64,000 bases of DNA, taken from contig NZ_JACXWX010000006.1 in assembly GCF_014764505.1 (NCBI RefSeq), forward strand, positions 1 to 64,000. Direction: 5' to 3'. The translations under genes were made by a program, and so were the position numbers. The notes beneath the pieces are model-generated. The model saw nothing but the letters and a program-made list of their open reading frames with translations. It ran no database searches and was not told the origin of the DNA. This stretch comes from Phormidium tenue FACHB-886. Its GTDB lineage: Bacteria; Cyanobacteriota; Cyanobacteriia; Elainellales; Elainellaceae. Below are positions 25,548-34,679 of this stretch, piece after piece (positions within the stretch are counted from its first letter, which is position 1; the number at the start of each line of letters is the position of its first letter).

Positions 25548-26061
25548 CGCTTTTTTCAATGTGTTCTCGGATGTCATTCAGGTCAATATATCGATCTGTG
25601 ACATTCCGTAGCTCGCGCGCAATCATGCCTTCGGTAGAAACCACTGTAATATGGGTACTTTTTGAACGCAGCATTTCGATCGCCCGTTCAAAATCACCGT
25701 CGCCGCTAAAGAGAATGACCCGATCGTACTGATCGACCGTGTTAAACATATCTACGACAATTTCAATATCGAGATTAGCTTTTTGAGAAATTCGTCCCGA
25801 TGAATCATCGTAATATTCCTTCAAGACCTTGGTGCGGACTGTATATCCCAGGCTAATTAAGGCATCTCGGAAGCCACGCTGATCCTGCTGATCTTTCAAG
25901 CCGGTGTACCAGAAAGCATTAATCAGCGTCACATCTGGATCGCTAGTGAAATACTCTAGAACTCTGCGCGGATCAAAGAACCAGCCATTCTTTTGTTGAG
26001 CGTAGAACATATTGTTCCCGTCCACAAAAATAGAAAGACGGTTCATTGAGGAGAAAGACAT
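25537..26061 (-). CDS. labA: LabA/DUF88-type NYN domain protein
   Basis: 174 residues from ATG 26061. It opens with LSIFVDGNNMFYAQQKNGWFF, the NYN/PIN-like acidic motif, and continues NLDIEIVVDMFN, then VILFSGDGDFERAIEM, giving the conserved acidic residues of the nuclease fold. The pattern matches cyanobacterial LabA and LalA proteins; LabA acts in clock-output repression by KaiC in Synechococcus elongatus. LabA versus LalA cannot be settled here. It overlaps the downstream phosphoesterase gene by 11 nt. Confidence 0.8.
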   Translation of the reverse strand: MSFSSMNRLSIFVDGNNMFYAQQKNGWFFDPRRVLEYFTSDPDVTLINAFWYTGLKDQQDQRGFRDALISLGYTVRTKVLKEYYDDSSGRISQKANLDIEIVVDMFNTVDQYDRVILFSGDGDFERAIEMLRSKSTHITVVSTEGMIARELRNVTDRYIDLNDIREHIEKSDGL

Positions 26062-26657
26062 AAACGCTTTAGACCTAGAATTTTTAGCAGGAAGTTCAAT
26101 TAAATGATTCAAGATTGACGATTTACTCCTAAGAAACAATTCGTTGTCACGAACGTTCGGCGGGTGCAGTTCTTGATAGGGTAGAAGTTAAAAATAGTCT
26201 GATTTGCAGATAGCCGAAATTGACAGGGGGATAGCTTTAGAGCCTAGCGAAAAAGCTTAGCGAAACTGTCCCAATAATCTTGCATTCAGCAAAGCCCGCC
26301 TGCCTACTTTAAGATAGACGACCTCTCGATCTCCATAGAGCCTGGGTGATCCCAGCCCGTATACTTTAGCCGATCGTTTGAGCAGTTGATCTGATTTGGG
26401 ACGCGTTAGTTAAGAGCCAGACCCAGGCTTCACCCTCCTGCAAGCGAGCTGTGATAAGACGAATAATGCTTTACATAGAGCCATATTTGACTTCATTTTT
26501 TATAAAAGGGCAGCTAACAGGAAGTGTAGGAAAACACCGATGGCAACGATCGAATAACGAACTTAAGTCGCCCATCCACATAGACGGCTTTTTGAGGTAA
26601 AGATTATAAGATTATAAACTTTCTATAGAAAGGTGCTTCAATTTGACTGCTGCGTCC
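26062..26657. other. 596-nt intergenic region upstream of labA-like gene
   Basis: No open frame with domain content. A pair of exactly complementary 9-mers, AGCCTGGGT near 26338 and ACCCAGGCT near 26423, and a CTGGGTGATCCCAG hairpin near 26341 indicate possible secondary structure. AT-rich segments near 26500-26530 and 26600-26640 are potential promoter areas. Nothing further can be named. Confidence 0.45.
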
Positions 26658-27542
26658 TTAAAGATATGAACACCAATCGCTCCAGCTTCCAGCATAGAGC
26701 TTACCCGTGCGAATTCCTGCCAGCTCAAGCGACAGCAAATTAACGCAAGCCGTGACCCCAGAGCCGCAGTAGACCAATATTTCTTCTGGGGCTGTGGCTG
26801 ATGCCGTTGGAGTTAGGGTTTCCCAACGTATCTGCTGTTGTGCAGGGGAGCGCAAATAGCCCTGCTCATCCGTCACATCCTGCCATGGGTAATTGACCGC
26901 ACCGGGAATGTGACCTGCCACCGGATCGATTGGCTCTCGTTCGCCACGATAGCGTTCTGCCTCACGCGAATCCACAAGCGCTACATGAGGCAACGCTTTG
27001 CGCGACTTGACTGTAGCAATGTCTACAGCCCAGCCGGACTGAACTTGAGGAATGAAGCTACCCGATCGGACAGCAGGCAGGGCTGAGGTAACAGGGTAGC
27101 CAGCCGCCACCCAACCGCTCCAGCCGCCGTCCAGCACTGCCACAGCTTCATGCCCCAGGTAGCGCAATAGCCACCAAGCGCGAGCCGCAAACGATAAGCG
27201 TGAGTCATCGTACACAATCACTCGCGTAGCTGGTGCGCCAGAGCGAACGCCGATCGCCGTCAGCTTTTCCGCCAGAACGGCTGGATCGGGCAAAGGATGT
27301 CGTCCGCCGTGCCGCCCCACCGGACTCGACAAATCTTGGTTTAAATCGAGGTGATATGCGCCCGGAATATGGCTGGCTTCATACTGTTGTCGTCCTAGCT
27401 TTGGGTCTGCTAAAGCAAAGCGGCAGTCCACAGCAACAACCTGTGGATCTTCTAGATGTTGATGTAACCATGCAGCCGAGACTACCCAAGGCAGATCTAA
27501 AGATTGCTCAGCTCCTGCATGAGCTGCTGTTCGATCGTTCAT
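26658..27542 (-). CDS. Thiosulfate/3-mercaptopyruvate sulfurtransferase
   Basis: 294 residues: two rhodanese domains (about 12-140 and 155-290). The C-terminal active domain has the catalytic cysteine in VYCGSGVTACVNLL, matching the CGSGVT(A/S) loop of 3-mercaptopyruvate sulfurtransferases. The N-terminal one (VVAVDCRFALADPKLGRQQY ... DLNQDLSSPVG) is the usual inactive partner. The enzyme transfers sulfane sulfur to cyanide or thiols. ATG 27542 is preferred over a TTG 15 nt upstream. The leader contains a short GCGGC-GTA-GCCGC hairpin (27569-27581). Confidence 0.88.
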   Translation of the reverse strand: MNDRTAAHAGAEQSLDLPWVVSAAWLHQHLEDPQVVAVDCRFALADPKLGRQQYEASHIPGAYHLDLNQDLSSPVGRHGGRHPLPDPAVLAEKLTAIGVRSGAPATRVIVYDDSRLSFAARAWWLLRYLGHEAVAVLDGGWSGWVAAGYPVTSALPAVRSGSFIPQVQSGWAVDIATVKSRKALPHVALVDSREAERYRGEREPIDPVAGHIPGAVNYPWQDVTDEQGYLRSPAQQQIRWETLTPTASATAPEEILVYCGSGVTACVNLLSLELAGIRTGKLYAGSWSDWCSYL

Positions 27543-28064
27543 TGGCTTCTGTTGCAATTTTTGATGTAGCGGCGTAGCCGCAGGAGTAGGGATTCCTCTA
27601 TTGCTCCCACCTTCTTGGGTAGGAGTAGTGCTCAGTGGAAATTATGTAAAATAATTCTACGATAGTTTAATTAGGCGTTGGTGCACCGTCTCAGGATGCT
27701 GCTTGACGGTTAATGGGTTGCGGAGAGGTTACAGCTATGAGTGATAACGAGTGTGATGGTTGGGTCAGTAGTTAAAGGTGCTTCAAAGGGGCTTCACAGT
27801 TTGGATGCCAAAAGATTCCGTAAAACACCTGATCTCCTCTCCTATATCAATTGCTCATAATGGAGTGCTTGCCTGATCAAATGCAGAGAAGTATCGGGAG
27901 CCTTTTGCCTCTACTGAAGTTTAAACAAGGCGACGTTTACAAATCTGTAAAGATCTATAGAAAAACTAGATGAAACCGTTAAGCTTCAATCGTTCGTAAT
28001 AATAGAAAGCTTTTTAATTCGATGCTTTTGAAAATGCTTTTGAAGGTTATAGAGTGAGCAACCC
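27543..28064. other. Divergent intergenic region, sulfurtransferase / HD-GYP regulator
   Basis: About 520 nt without a gene. It contains a GCGGC-GTA-GCCGC hairpin at 27569-27581 and an inverted repeat TTTACA-AATC-TGTAAA at 27936-27951, about 115 nt before the regulator gene. The latter could be an operator, with no known factor to match it. Confidence 0.5.
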
Positions 28065-29042
28065 GTGAACTGTCTCGATTCTGAAAGACCCAAAATCCTT
28101 GTAGTAGATGATCACCCCTCCAGCCGCATGACTGCTGTCGCTATCTTGTCAGTAGAGGGATATGAAGTTTTAGAGGCTGAGAATGGTCAGGCAGCATTAG
28201 ACTGCGTAGCGTTCTCTGACCCCGATTTAATTTTGCTAGACGTCATGATGCCTGGAATGGACGGGTATGAAGTTTGCCGCTGTCTCAAGCAAGACGACCA
28301 GACTCGCCTGACACCCGTTGTTTTTGTGACTGCCCTTAACGATCGCCGCGCTCGGCTGAAGGGTATCGAAGCTGGGGGTGATGATTTTCTATCCAAGCCG
28401 TTTGACCAGCTAGAGCTTTCTGCGCGGGTGAAGTCCCTAATCCGACAAAAGCGGCTAAACGAAGACTTAGACCACGCCAGCAAAGTGTTATTTTCGATCG
28501 CCCGAACAATCGAGCGCCGCGACCCTAATACAGGTGACCACTGCGAGCGGCTCGTAAACCAAAGCAGAGCCTTTGGCGAATATCTGAAGCTCTCCCGCCT
28601 GGAGGTGCGCGACCTGATGTGGGGCAGCTATTTACATGACATCGGCAAAGTCGGCATTCCCGATCACGTACTCTTGAAGACTGGCAAGCTGACGCCGGAA
28701 GAATGGCAAATCATGCAGCAGCACGTCATTATTGGGGAGCAGATTTGCCAACCCCTGCGAACGATGCAAGGCGTACTGCCCATTATCCGCCATCATCACG
28801 AGCGTTGGGATGGTTCTGGCTATCCTGATGGTCTTGCGGGCGAGAATATTCCATTCTTGGCGCGAGTCTTTCAGCTCATCGATATCCACGATGCCCTCAC
28901 CCACGAACGCCCCTACAAACGCGCCTTTACTGCTGAAGAATCGCTTGATCTCATGTTTCAGGAGGTCGATCGCGGCTGGCGTAGCGCAGAGTTGATGCAG
29001 CTCTTTGCGACATTCGTTTGCTCTCAGGCTGCGGCTGCTTAA
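28065..29042 (+). CDS. Response regulator with HD-GYP output domain
   Basis: 325 residues. A receiver domain (about 9-125) carries the acidic pair in VVDDHPSS, the phospho-acceptor Asp in LILLDVMMPGMDGYEV and the lysine in LSKPFDQ. The output (about 140-320) is an HD-GYP phosphodiesterase with SYLHDIGKVGIPD (HD) and HHERWDGSGYPDGLAGE (GYP). The latter hydrolyses cyclic di-GMP, so phosphorylation likely controls second-messenger degradation (RpfG-like). Start codon is GTG (28065). No histidine kinase is adjacent, so the partner lies elsewhere. It precedes glmU by 80 nt. Confidence 0.92.
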   Translation: MNCLDSERPKILVVDDHPSSRMTAVAILSVEGYEVLEAENGQAALDCVAFSDPDLILLDVMMPGMDGYEVCRCLKQDDQTRLTPVVFVTALNDRRARLKGIEAGGDDFLSKPFDQLELSARVKSLIRQKRLNEDLDHASKVLFSIARTIERRDPNTGDHCERLVNQSRAFGEYLKLSRLEVRDLMWGSYLHDIGKVGIPDHVLLKTGKLTPEEWQIMQQHVIIGEQICQPLRTMQGVLPIIRHHHERWDGSGYPDGLAGENIPFLARVFQLIDIHDALTHERPYKRAFTAEESLDLMFQEVDRGWRSAELMQLFATFVCSQAAAA

Positions 29043-29122
29043 ACAATCAATGATGCGTTGCCCTCACCGAAAACCCACCCCACTCCCTGCTATACTCCGT
29101 TGGGAAGAGTGGATGACAAGGC

Positions 29123-30472
29123 ATGTTGGCAGTAGCAATTCTGGCAGCGGGGCGGGGAACCCGGATGAAGTCTCGGTTGCCGAAAGTATTGCATGATTTG
29201 GGCGGGCGATCGCTGTTGGAGCGGGTGCTGGGCTGTACTGCCGGACTGCAGCCTGCGCGTCAGCTGGTGATTGTGGGCTATGAGGGTGAGCGGGTGCGGC
29301 AGTCGTTGACAAATTCGTCTGTGGAATTTGTGGAGCAATCTAAGCAACTGGGTACGGGGCACGCGGTTCAGCAAATTATTCCATCCCTGCAGGGCTTTGA
29401 GGGAGATGTGCTGGTGCTAAATGGAGATGTGCCGCTGCTGCGTCCTCAAACCCTGGAGCTGTTGCTTAAAACTCATCAGGAACACCAAAATGCCGCCACG
29501 ATCTTAACGGCCCAGCTTCCTAACCCAAAGGGCTATGGGCGAGTATTTTGTGATGGGCAGAATATCGTGGCGCGAATTGTAGAAGATCGTGACTGCACCA
29601 GCGCCCAGCGGCAGAATCGCCGGGTCAATGCTGGAATCTACTGCTTTAAGTGGTCTGCCTTGGCGGAAGTGTTGCCTAATCTGCAGGCAAACAACGACCA
29701 GCAAGAATATTACCTGACCGATACGGTGAGTTTACTATCGCCTGTGATGGCGGTGGATGTGGAAGACTATCAGGAGATATTGGGGATTAACGATCGTCAG
29801 CAGCTCTCTACGGCTTATGACATCTTACAAACTCGCCTGAAAGAACACTGGATGCGGGCAGGTGTAACGATTATCGATCCCAACAGCGTCACCCTTGACG
29901 ATACTATCCAGCTTGAGCCAGATGTGGTAATCGAGCCACAAACGCACCTGCGCGGCACAACGTCGATCGCAAGCGGGTGCCGCATTGGGCCAGGAAGCCT
30001 GATCGAAGATAGTGTGATCGGCGCAGACACCACTGTGCTTTACTCGGTAGTGAAAGATAGCACCGTGCAGGCAGGCAACCGTATTGGTCCCTATGCTCAC
30101 TTACGGGGGCAGGTGCAGGTGGGTGAGGGCTGTCGTGTTGGCAACTTTGTGGAGCTGAAAAACTCGAAGCTGGGCGATCGCACCAATGTAGCGCATCTGT
30201 CTTATCTGGGCGACGCGACGGTGGGTAATCGCGTCAATGTGGGCGCCGGTACAATTACTGCTAACTACGACGGCGTTAAGAAGCATCCTACAGTGATTGG
30301 CGATCGTACCAAGACTGGCTCCAATAGCGTTTTGGTTGCGCCGCTGACGGTAGGAGCAGATGTGACGATCGCAGCAGGTTCAACGGTGACAGAAGATGTT
30401 GAAGATGATGCTTTGGTGATTGCTCGCGCTCGGCAGGTAGTGAAGCGAGGCTGGCAGCTGAAACAAAAGTAG
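29123..30472 (+). CDS. glmU: Bifunctional GlmU (GlcNAc-1-P uridyltransferase / GlcN-1-P acetyltransferase)
   Basis: 449 residues. The N-terminal pyrophosphorylase part (about 1-230) begins [21 protein letters not shown] with the consensus sugar-nucleotide loop and has VLNGDVPLL. The C-terminal left-handed beta-helix (about 250-449) shows hexapeptide repeats and the acetyltransferase segment [21 protein letters not shown]. GlmU makes UDP-N-acetylglucosamine for peptidoglycan and glycans. The gene is followed by a perfect 23-bp hairpin; opposite it lies the division gene ftsI, so wall-synthesis genes are grouped. Confidence 0.97.
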   Translation: MLAVAILAAGRGTRMKSRLPKVLHDLGGRSLLERVLGCTAGLQPARQLVIVGYEGERVRQSLTNSSVEFVEQSKQLGTGHAVQQIIPSLQGFEGDVLVLNGDVPLLRPQTLELLLKTHQEHQNAATILTAQLPNPKGYGRVFCDGQNIVARIVEDRDCTSAQRQNRRVNAGIYCFKWSALAEVLPNLQANNDQQEYYLTDTVSLLSPVMAVDVEDYQEILGINDRQQLSTAYDILQTRLKEHWMRAGVTIIDPNSVTLDDTIQLEPDVVIEPQTHLRGTTSIASGCRIGPGSLIEDSVIGADTTVLYSVVKDSTVQAGNRIGPYAHLRGQVQVGEGCRVGNFVELKNSKLGDRTNVAHLSYLGDATVGNRVNVGAGTITANYDGVKKHPTVIGDRTKTGSNSVLVAPLTVGADVTIAAGSTVTEDVEDDALVIARARQVVKRGWQLKQK

Positions 30473-30480
30473 TCAAGAGT

Positions 30481-30529
30481 CCAAATTGTTGAGGGAGCCG
30501 CGCACTGCGCGGCTCCCTCAACAATTTGG
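30481..30529. terminator. Perfect 23-bp hairpin after glmU
   Basis: Arms 30481-30503 and 30507-30529 are exact complements (23 bp, ACT loop), beginning 8 nt beyond the glmU stop. The next gene is convergent ftsI, so both messages may end here. The stem is GC-rich in the centre (GGGAGCCGCGC) with AT-rich bases at the foot, giving T-rich ends on both strands. Confidence 0.88.
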
Positions 30530-30552
30530 TTCTATCCAAACATCCTTTAGAT

Positions 30553-30570
30553 GTAGCGCTACGCGCCTAC
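30553..30570. repeat. Dispersed palindromic element, GCTACGCGC core (copy at glmU)
   Basis: GTAGCGCTACGCGCCTAC at 30553-30570. Similar copies occur at 36275-36292 (16 of 18 identical) and partially at 14855-14864. All three lie just downstream of a plus-strand gene. Probably a short interspersed palindrome. Confidence 0.6.
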
Positions 30571-30579
30571 GTAAGAAAG

Positions 30580-32604
30580 CTAATCATCAGGAAGCTGGTG
30601 GTCATCGGGTTGGTCGCTCCAATCTTCTGCCTGCGGCTCGTCGGACTCTGACTGGGTATCTGACTGGGTAGGCTCCGGTTGACTCAGCTCCGGTTCTGGC
30701 AGCGCTTCCGGCACACTGGGCTGAATTTGCTCGGTCGTGATTAAGGTTTCTAGCACTGATTTGACGATGGGTGCTGCCACTGTGCCGCCGTAGGCATCCT
30801 CTCCTTGGGGCTCATCGACCACTGCCAGCACTGCATAGCGAGGCGCTTCGACGGGTAGGATCCCCACAAAGCTAGTAATTTTGGCTCCATCAATATAGCC
30901 TCCGGTAGGGCTAGCCTTTTGGGCAGTTCCGGTTTTGCCTGCGATCCGGTAGCCGCTGATTTGTGCCGCTTTGCCGGTTCCGTCCGTTACAACCTGCTCC
31001 ATCATGCCCAAAACCGCTTGGGCAGTTTTTGGAGAAAAGAGCGGCTTGGGCAAAGGAGTTTGGGGCTGCCAGTGCATCTTTCCCTCTGCATCCACTAAGC
31101 CTTTAACGACATGTGGCGTTACCAGCCTGCCGCCGTTGGCAATCATGCTGTGGAGCTGGATCAGCTTCATCGGCGTTAAAGAAAAGCCTTGACCAAAAGC
31201 AGTCGTGGCAGGTTCGATCGCAGTTTTAATAAACTGCTGATAGTTCTTCATCTGACCTGCCGTTTCCGCCGGCAAGTCAATTCCAGTTGGGTCATCTAAG
31301 CCGAGACGCTCCAGCCAGCCATAGTACACCCCTGGATCAAGCTGCTGCATCACATGCACCATGCCCACATTGCTGGAGTATTGCAGCACTTCTGAGATCG
31401 AGATATCTCCTCTGCCGCCTGCTGAATCAGAATCAGAGTTGAAAATCGACCAGCCATCAACTACCAGTTCGCCTTCGTCGTATACCCTGCTATCGGGCTG
31501 AACTGCCCCAGATTCGAGCGCGATTGCCACATTCACCGGTTTAAACGTAGAGCCGGGTTCATAGAGATCTGCAATCACCCAATCTTTCAGGCGCTCTAGA
31601 TTTGCCTCATAGAATTTGTTGGGATCGTAAGATGGCTCTGACACGAGGGAAGCGATCGAGCCATCCTGGACGTTCATCACAATTACTGCACCCCGTTTAG
31701 CGCTGTAGTGCTTCATCATTTTCTTGAGCGCAAACCGGGTTGCCCGCTGCAGGCGGCTATCCAGCGTCAACTGCAGTCGCAAATCGTTCTTTTGCGACTC
31801 TAGAAAGTTGGGCGGCAAGCCGACTGGGATAATAGAGCCATCTCCAGATCGATTGAGCTGCATTCCTTCGATCGGCTGCTGTAGCTCTTTCTCTAGCGAT
31901 GCCTCTAGCCCTGCTTGCCCTTGACGATCGAGGTTTACATAGCCCACGATGTTGGCGAACAGATCCTGCTGCGGATAAAGGCGCTGCTGGTGAGGTTCTA
32001 GATCTAACCCATCTTTTGCCAAGCGCTCGATCCGGCTCGCCAAATCCTCTGGGATTGATTCTTGCACCCGGATGCCGCTATCTGCCGAGTTAAACTGCTG
32101 CTGCAGTGTTTCTACCGGCTGATTCAGCATGGGTGCTAACAGGGCTGCCAGCTCTTCCTTAGTTTCTTTGAACATGTAGGGATGGGCATACAGCGTATAC
32201 ACCGGGCGATCGATCGCCAAGACATCGCCATTGCGATCGATGATAGGGCGGCGGGGTGTGACTGGGTTAAACAAGACACGATGCTGTGCTTCTGCTCGTT
32301 CGCGCAGCATTGGCGCTTGAATGATTTGAATCCGCGCGAGGTTCAACACAAGTCCCAGGATCCCCACCAGCAAAACTCCCCACACCATCGCCAAGCGAGA
32401 CTTTGGGGCGCGATCGAGAGCAGGGCGGGCAAGTGGAGCCAAGCGGCGACGGTGTGAAGCAGCCAGATGGGGCGAGCGTTCAGCAGGCGGACGCGCTGTA
32501 AATCCTTGAGGCTGTGAGGAGGATGGCGATCGTCGGGTCGATCGGCGTGTCGTGCGGGAACGACGGGGGCGAGGAGAGCGGAAGGAGGGAAAAGAGAGAG
32601 CCAT
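30580..32604 (-). CDS. ftsI: Division-specific penicillin-binding protein (FtsI / PBP3)
   Basis: 674 residues from ATG 32604. A long Arg/Ser-rich cytoplasmic N-terminus (about 1-70) precedes one membrane helix (about 75-96, LAMVWGVLLVGILGLVLNLARI). The dimerisation region begins RRPIIDRNGDVLAIDRP. The transpeptidase domain has SxxK in EPGSTFKPV (about 350), SxN in YSSNVG (about 410) and KTGT in AGKTGTAQK (about 570). FtsI cross-links septal peptidoglycan. The C-terminal tail (about 630-674) is acidic, Pro/Gln/Asp-rich. A small FtsL-like gene lies immediately upstream, the usual bacterial order. Confidence 0.94.
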   Translation of the reverse strand: MALSFPSFRSPRPRRSRTTRRSTRRSPSSSQPQGFTARPPAERSPHLAASHRRRLAPLARPALDRAPKSRLAMVWGVLLVGILGLVLNLARIQIIQAPMLRERAEAQHRVLFNPVTPRRPIIDRNGDVLAIDRPVYTLYAHPYMFKETKEELAALLAPMLNQPVETLQQQFNSADSGIRVQESIPEDLASRIERLAKDGLDLEPHQQRLYPQQDLFANIVGYVNLDRQGQAGLEASLEKELQQPIEGMQLNRSGDGSIIPVGLPPNFLESQKNDLRLQLTLDSRLQRATRFALKKMMKHYSAKRGAVIVMNVQDGSIASLVSEPSYDPNKFYEANLERLKDWVIADLYEPGSTFKPVNVAIALESGAVQPDSRVYDEGELVVDGWSIFNSDSDSAGGRGDISISEVLQYSSNVGMVHVMQQLDPGVYYGWLERLGLDDPTGIDLPAETAGQMKNYQQFIKTAIEPATTAFGQGFSLTPMKLIQLHSMIANGGRLVTPHVVKGLVDAEGKMHWQPQTPLPKPLFSPKTAQAVLGMMEQVVTDGTGKAAQISGYRIAGKTGTAQKASPTGGYIDGAKITSFVGILPVEAPRYAVLAVVDEPQGEDAYGGTVAAPIVKSVLETLITTEQIQPSVPEALPEPELSQPEPTQSDTQSESDEPQAEDWSDQPDDHQLPDD

Positions 32605-32672
32605 CGCCAGCAAGAGAAATAAGGAACGAAAGATAAAAGCTGAATGTTGACAGACCTATTAGCCTAGTTAGC

Positions 32673-33260
32673 TTAGTAGCCTAGAGGTCTTGCAGGGATC
32701 GGCTGAGGCGGTGGCAGGTTGATTTCGGGCTCTACAGGAGGACGTTGGGGAGCGGGGGTCAGGAAAATAGTATTGCCAGGTTCGGGCAGGACAAGCCCCA
32801 CAGCGGGTACTTCTGCCTGTTCTGCCATTTGATTTTTGATAACTTCGTTGGCTGCCATCAGCTGTCGCTCTTGTTTTTGTAGGGCTTCCAGGCGATTGAA
32901 GGCTTGCCCCCAGCGCTGCTGAGTGTAGACTGTCCAGCCGTAAACCACCAAAAGACCCACGACCAGCCCAAAGGTCAACACGGATGAGGTGCGCTGCAGC
33001 AACACTAACGCCTTGAGCCAGGGCAGCGGCGCCTGCGGACGAGGAAGGGCTTGAACAACGTCAGCTTGGGAAGGCGTAGGCTGGGAAATTTTGCCAGAAC
33101 GCAACGGAATCGGTCGCGATTCAGCATGCAGAGGCCGTTCTCTTCTTCTAACAGCCCGGTGGGCAGGTGCTGAGGTAGCCTCTTGTTCTTCTTTTATATG
33201 CCCTCTCAGCGGATCTTGAATTGGTCGCCGCTGTAGGCGCGAATTTTTTACTGCTGCCAT
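32673..33260 (-). CDS. Candidate FtsL-like division protein
   Basis: 195 residues: a long basic N-terminal region (about 1-85), one membrane helix (about 92-112, SVLTFGLVVGLLVVYGWTVYT), then a coiled-coil-like segment (RLEALQKQERQLMAANEVIKNQM, about 122-146) and a Pro-rich tail. Size, topology and position directly before ftsI match FtsL, which forms a coiled coil with FtsB and helps activate FtsWI. Sequence identity to known FtsL proteins is not recognisable, as is normal for this fast-evolving family. ATG 33260 has GAGGAG 6 nt upstream. Gap to ftsI is 68 nt. Role is inferred from topology and context. Confidence 0.6.
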   Translation of the reverse strand: MAAVKNSRLQRRPIQDPLRGHIKEEQEATSAPAHRAVRRRERPLHAESRPIPLRSGKISQPTPSQADVVQALPRPQAPLPWLKALVLLQRTSSVLTFGLVVGLLVVYGWTVYTQQRWGQAFNRLEALQKQERQLMAANEVIKNQMAEQAEVPAVGLVLPEPGNTIFLTPAPQRPPVEPEINLPPPQPIPARPLGY

Positions 33261-33527
33261 ACTGCTCTCCTCGCTGCCACACTCTCAGTTACGCTGCTTA
33301 CTACACTCACTCAACGGCTGACTTACATGAAACGGTTCATCCATATTGATGTCCCCAACCGTTCTACACGCTCAACTCTATACCGTCAACAGTTCCCACA
33401 GTATAAGGCGACTTGTTTCATCGGGCACCTATTACAAAAAATCTCTTTGATGAGAGTGAGCGATCGCTTTTTAACAGTGACAATGAGGATGGAGACTGTC
33501 TCTTAACTATTTCTCTTATCATTTCTC

Positions 33528-34679
33528 ATGTTGATCACTGCTCCTTCGCTTGATGCTGTTTTGGGTCGCGCTTTGTCCGGAGAGGATATTTCAGAGCTAG
33601 AAGGCGTGCTGCTGCTGCAACAGACCGATGCAGGCGCAATTGCTGCAATTCGTGACACAGCCGATCGCCTCCGGCAGCAGCAGGCAGGCGATCCAGTCAC
33701 TTATGTCATTAATCGCAATATTAATTTCACTAATATCTGCGAGCAGCACTGTAGCTTTTGTGCGTTTCGGCGGGATGCGGACGAAGCAGGAGCCTACTGG
33801 CTAGATGAAGCGGTAATTCTGGAGAAAGCCGCTGATGCGGTGCAGCGGGGCGCTACAGAAATTTGTATGCAGGGAGGCTTAAACTTAGAAGCTAAACTGG
33901 ATGGTCGATCGTTGCCGTTCTATGTTGGGCTGGTGCGATTGCTGAAGCAAGCTTTTCCGCAACTCCACTTGCACGCCTTTTCGCCGCAGGAGGTGCAGTT
34001 TATAGCCAGAGAAGATGGGCTGAGCTACGCCGAGGTAATTTTGGCGCTGCAGGAGGCAGGCGTGGGCTCGATGCCGGGGACTGCCGCTGAGGTTTTGGAG
34101 GATAGCATCCGGCGGATAATTTGCCCGGAGAAAATTGACTCGTCTACCTGGCTAGAAGTGGTTGGCACAGTACACCGTTTGGGAATGCCCAGCACCAGCA
34201 CAATGATGTCTGGACACATCGAAACGCCCGAACAGCAGATGCGGCACTTGGGACAGCTGCGATCGCTCCAGCAAGCCTCGCTACAAGCTGGGTACACCGG
34301 GTTCACAGAATTTATCTTGCTGCCCTTTGTGGGGCAAGAAGCGCCGAAACCCCTGCGGCGGCGGGTGGGACGAGATCAGCCAGTGCTGGCAGATGCACTG
34401 CTGTTGATGGCAGTGGCACGCATCTTTCTAGGCAATTGGATTGCGAACCACCAGCCTAGCTGGGTGAAACTGGGATTGGCAGGCGCAACTGAAGCTTTAA
34501 CCTGGGGCTGCAACGACTTAGGCGGCACGCTAATGGAGGAACACATTACCACCATGGCAGGGGCGATCGGCGGAACCTGTATGGAAGTGGAGACGTTGCA
34601 GGCAGCGATTGCGTCGCTGGGGCGAGTGGCAGTGCAGCGGGATACGCTATACGGTCCCGTCTTAGGGGTGGAGCAATGA
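33528..34679 (+). CDS. cofH: FO synthase subunit 2 (CofH), radical SAM
   Basis: 383 residues. The radical SAM cluster motif CxxxCxxC is seen in [12 protein letters not shown], and the CofH/MqnC-like features are [33 protein letters not shown] and [14 protein letters not shown]. CofH adds a hydroxybenzyl unit from tyrosine to the ribityl-pyrimidine during assembly of the deazaflavin 8-HDF (FO), the light-harvesting cofactor of cyanobacterial DNA photolyases. No cofG is in the window. The TGA stop overlaps the ATG of the next gene (ATGA), implying translational coupling. Confidence 0.92.
   Translation: MLITAPSLDAVLGRALSGEDISELEGVLLLQQTDAGAIAAIRDTADRLRQQQAGDPVTYVINRNINFTNICEQHCSFCAFRRDADEAGAYWLDEAVILEKAADAVQRGATEICMQGGLNLEAKLDGRSLPFYVGLVRLLKQAFPQLHLHAFSPQEVQFIAREDGLSYAEVILALQEAGVGSMPGTAAEVLEDSIRRIICPEKIDSSTWLEVVGTVHRLGMPSTSTMMSGHIETPEQQMRHLGQLRSLQQASLQAGYTGFTEFILLPFVGQEAPKPLRRRVGRDQPVLADALLLMAVARIFLGNWIANHQPSWVKLGLAGATEALTWGCNDLGGTLMEEHITTMAGAIGGTCMEVETLQAAIASLGRVAVQRDTLYGPVLGVEQ

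Noticed and set aside
27936-27951. TTTACA-AATC-TGTAAA as a binding site of a known regulator
   Set aside because: The inverted repeat is real, but it matches no named cyanobacterial operator well enough for a call; kept only as part of the intergenic description.
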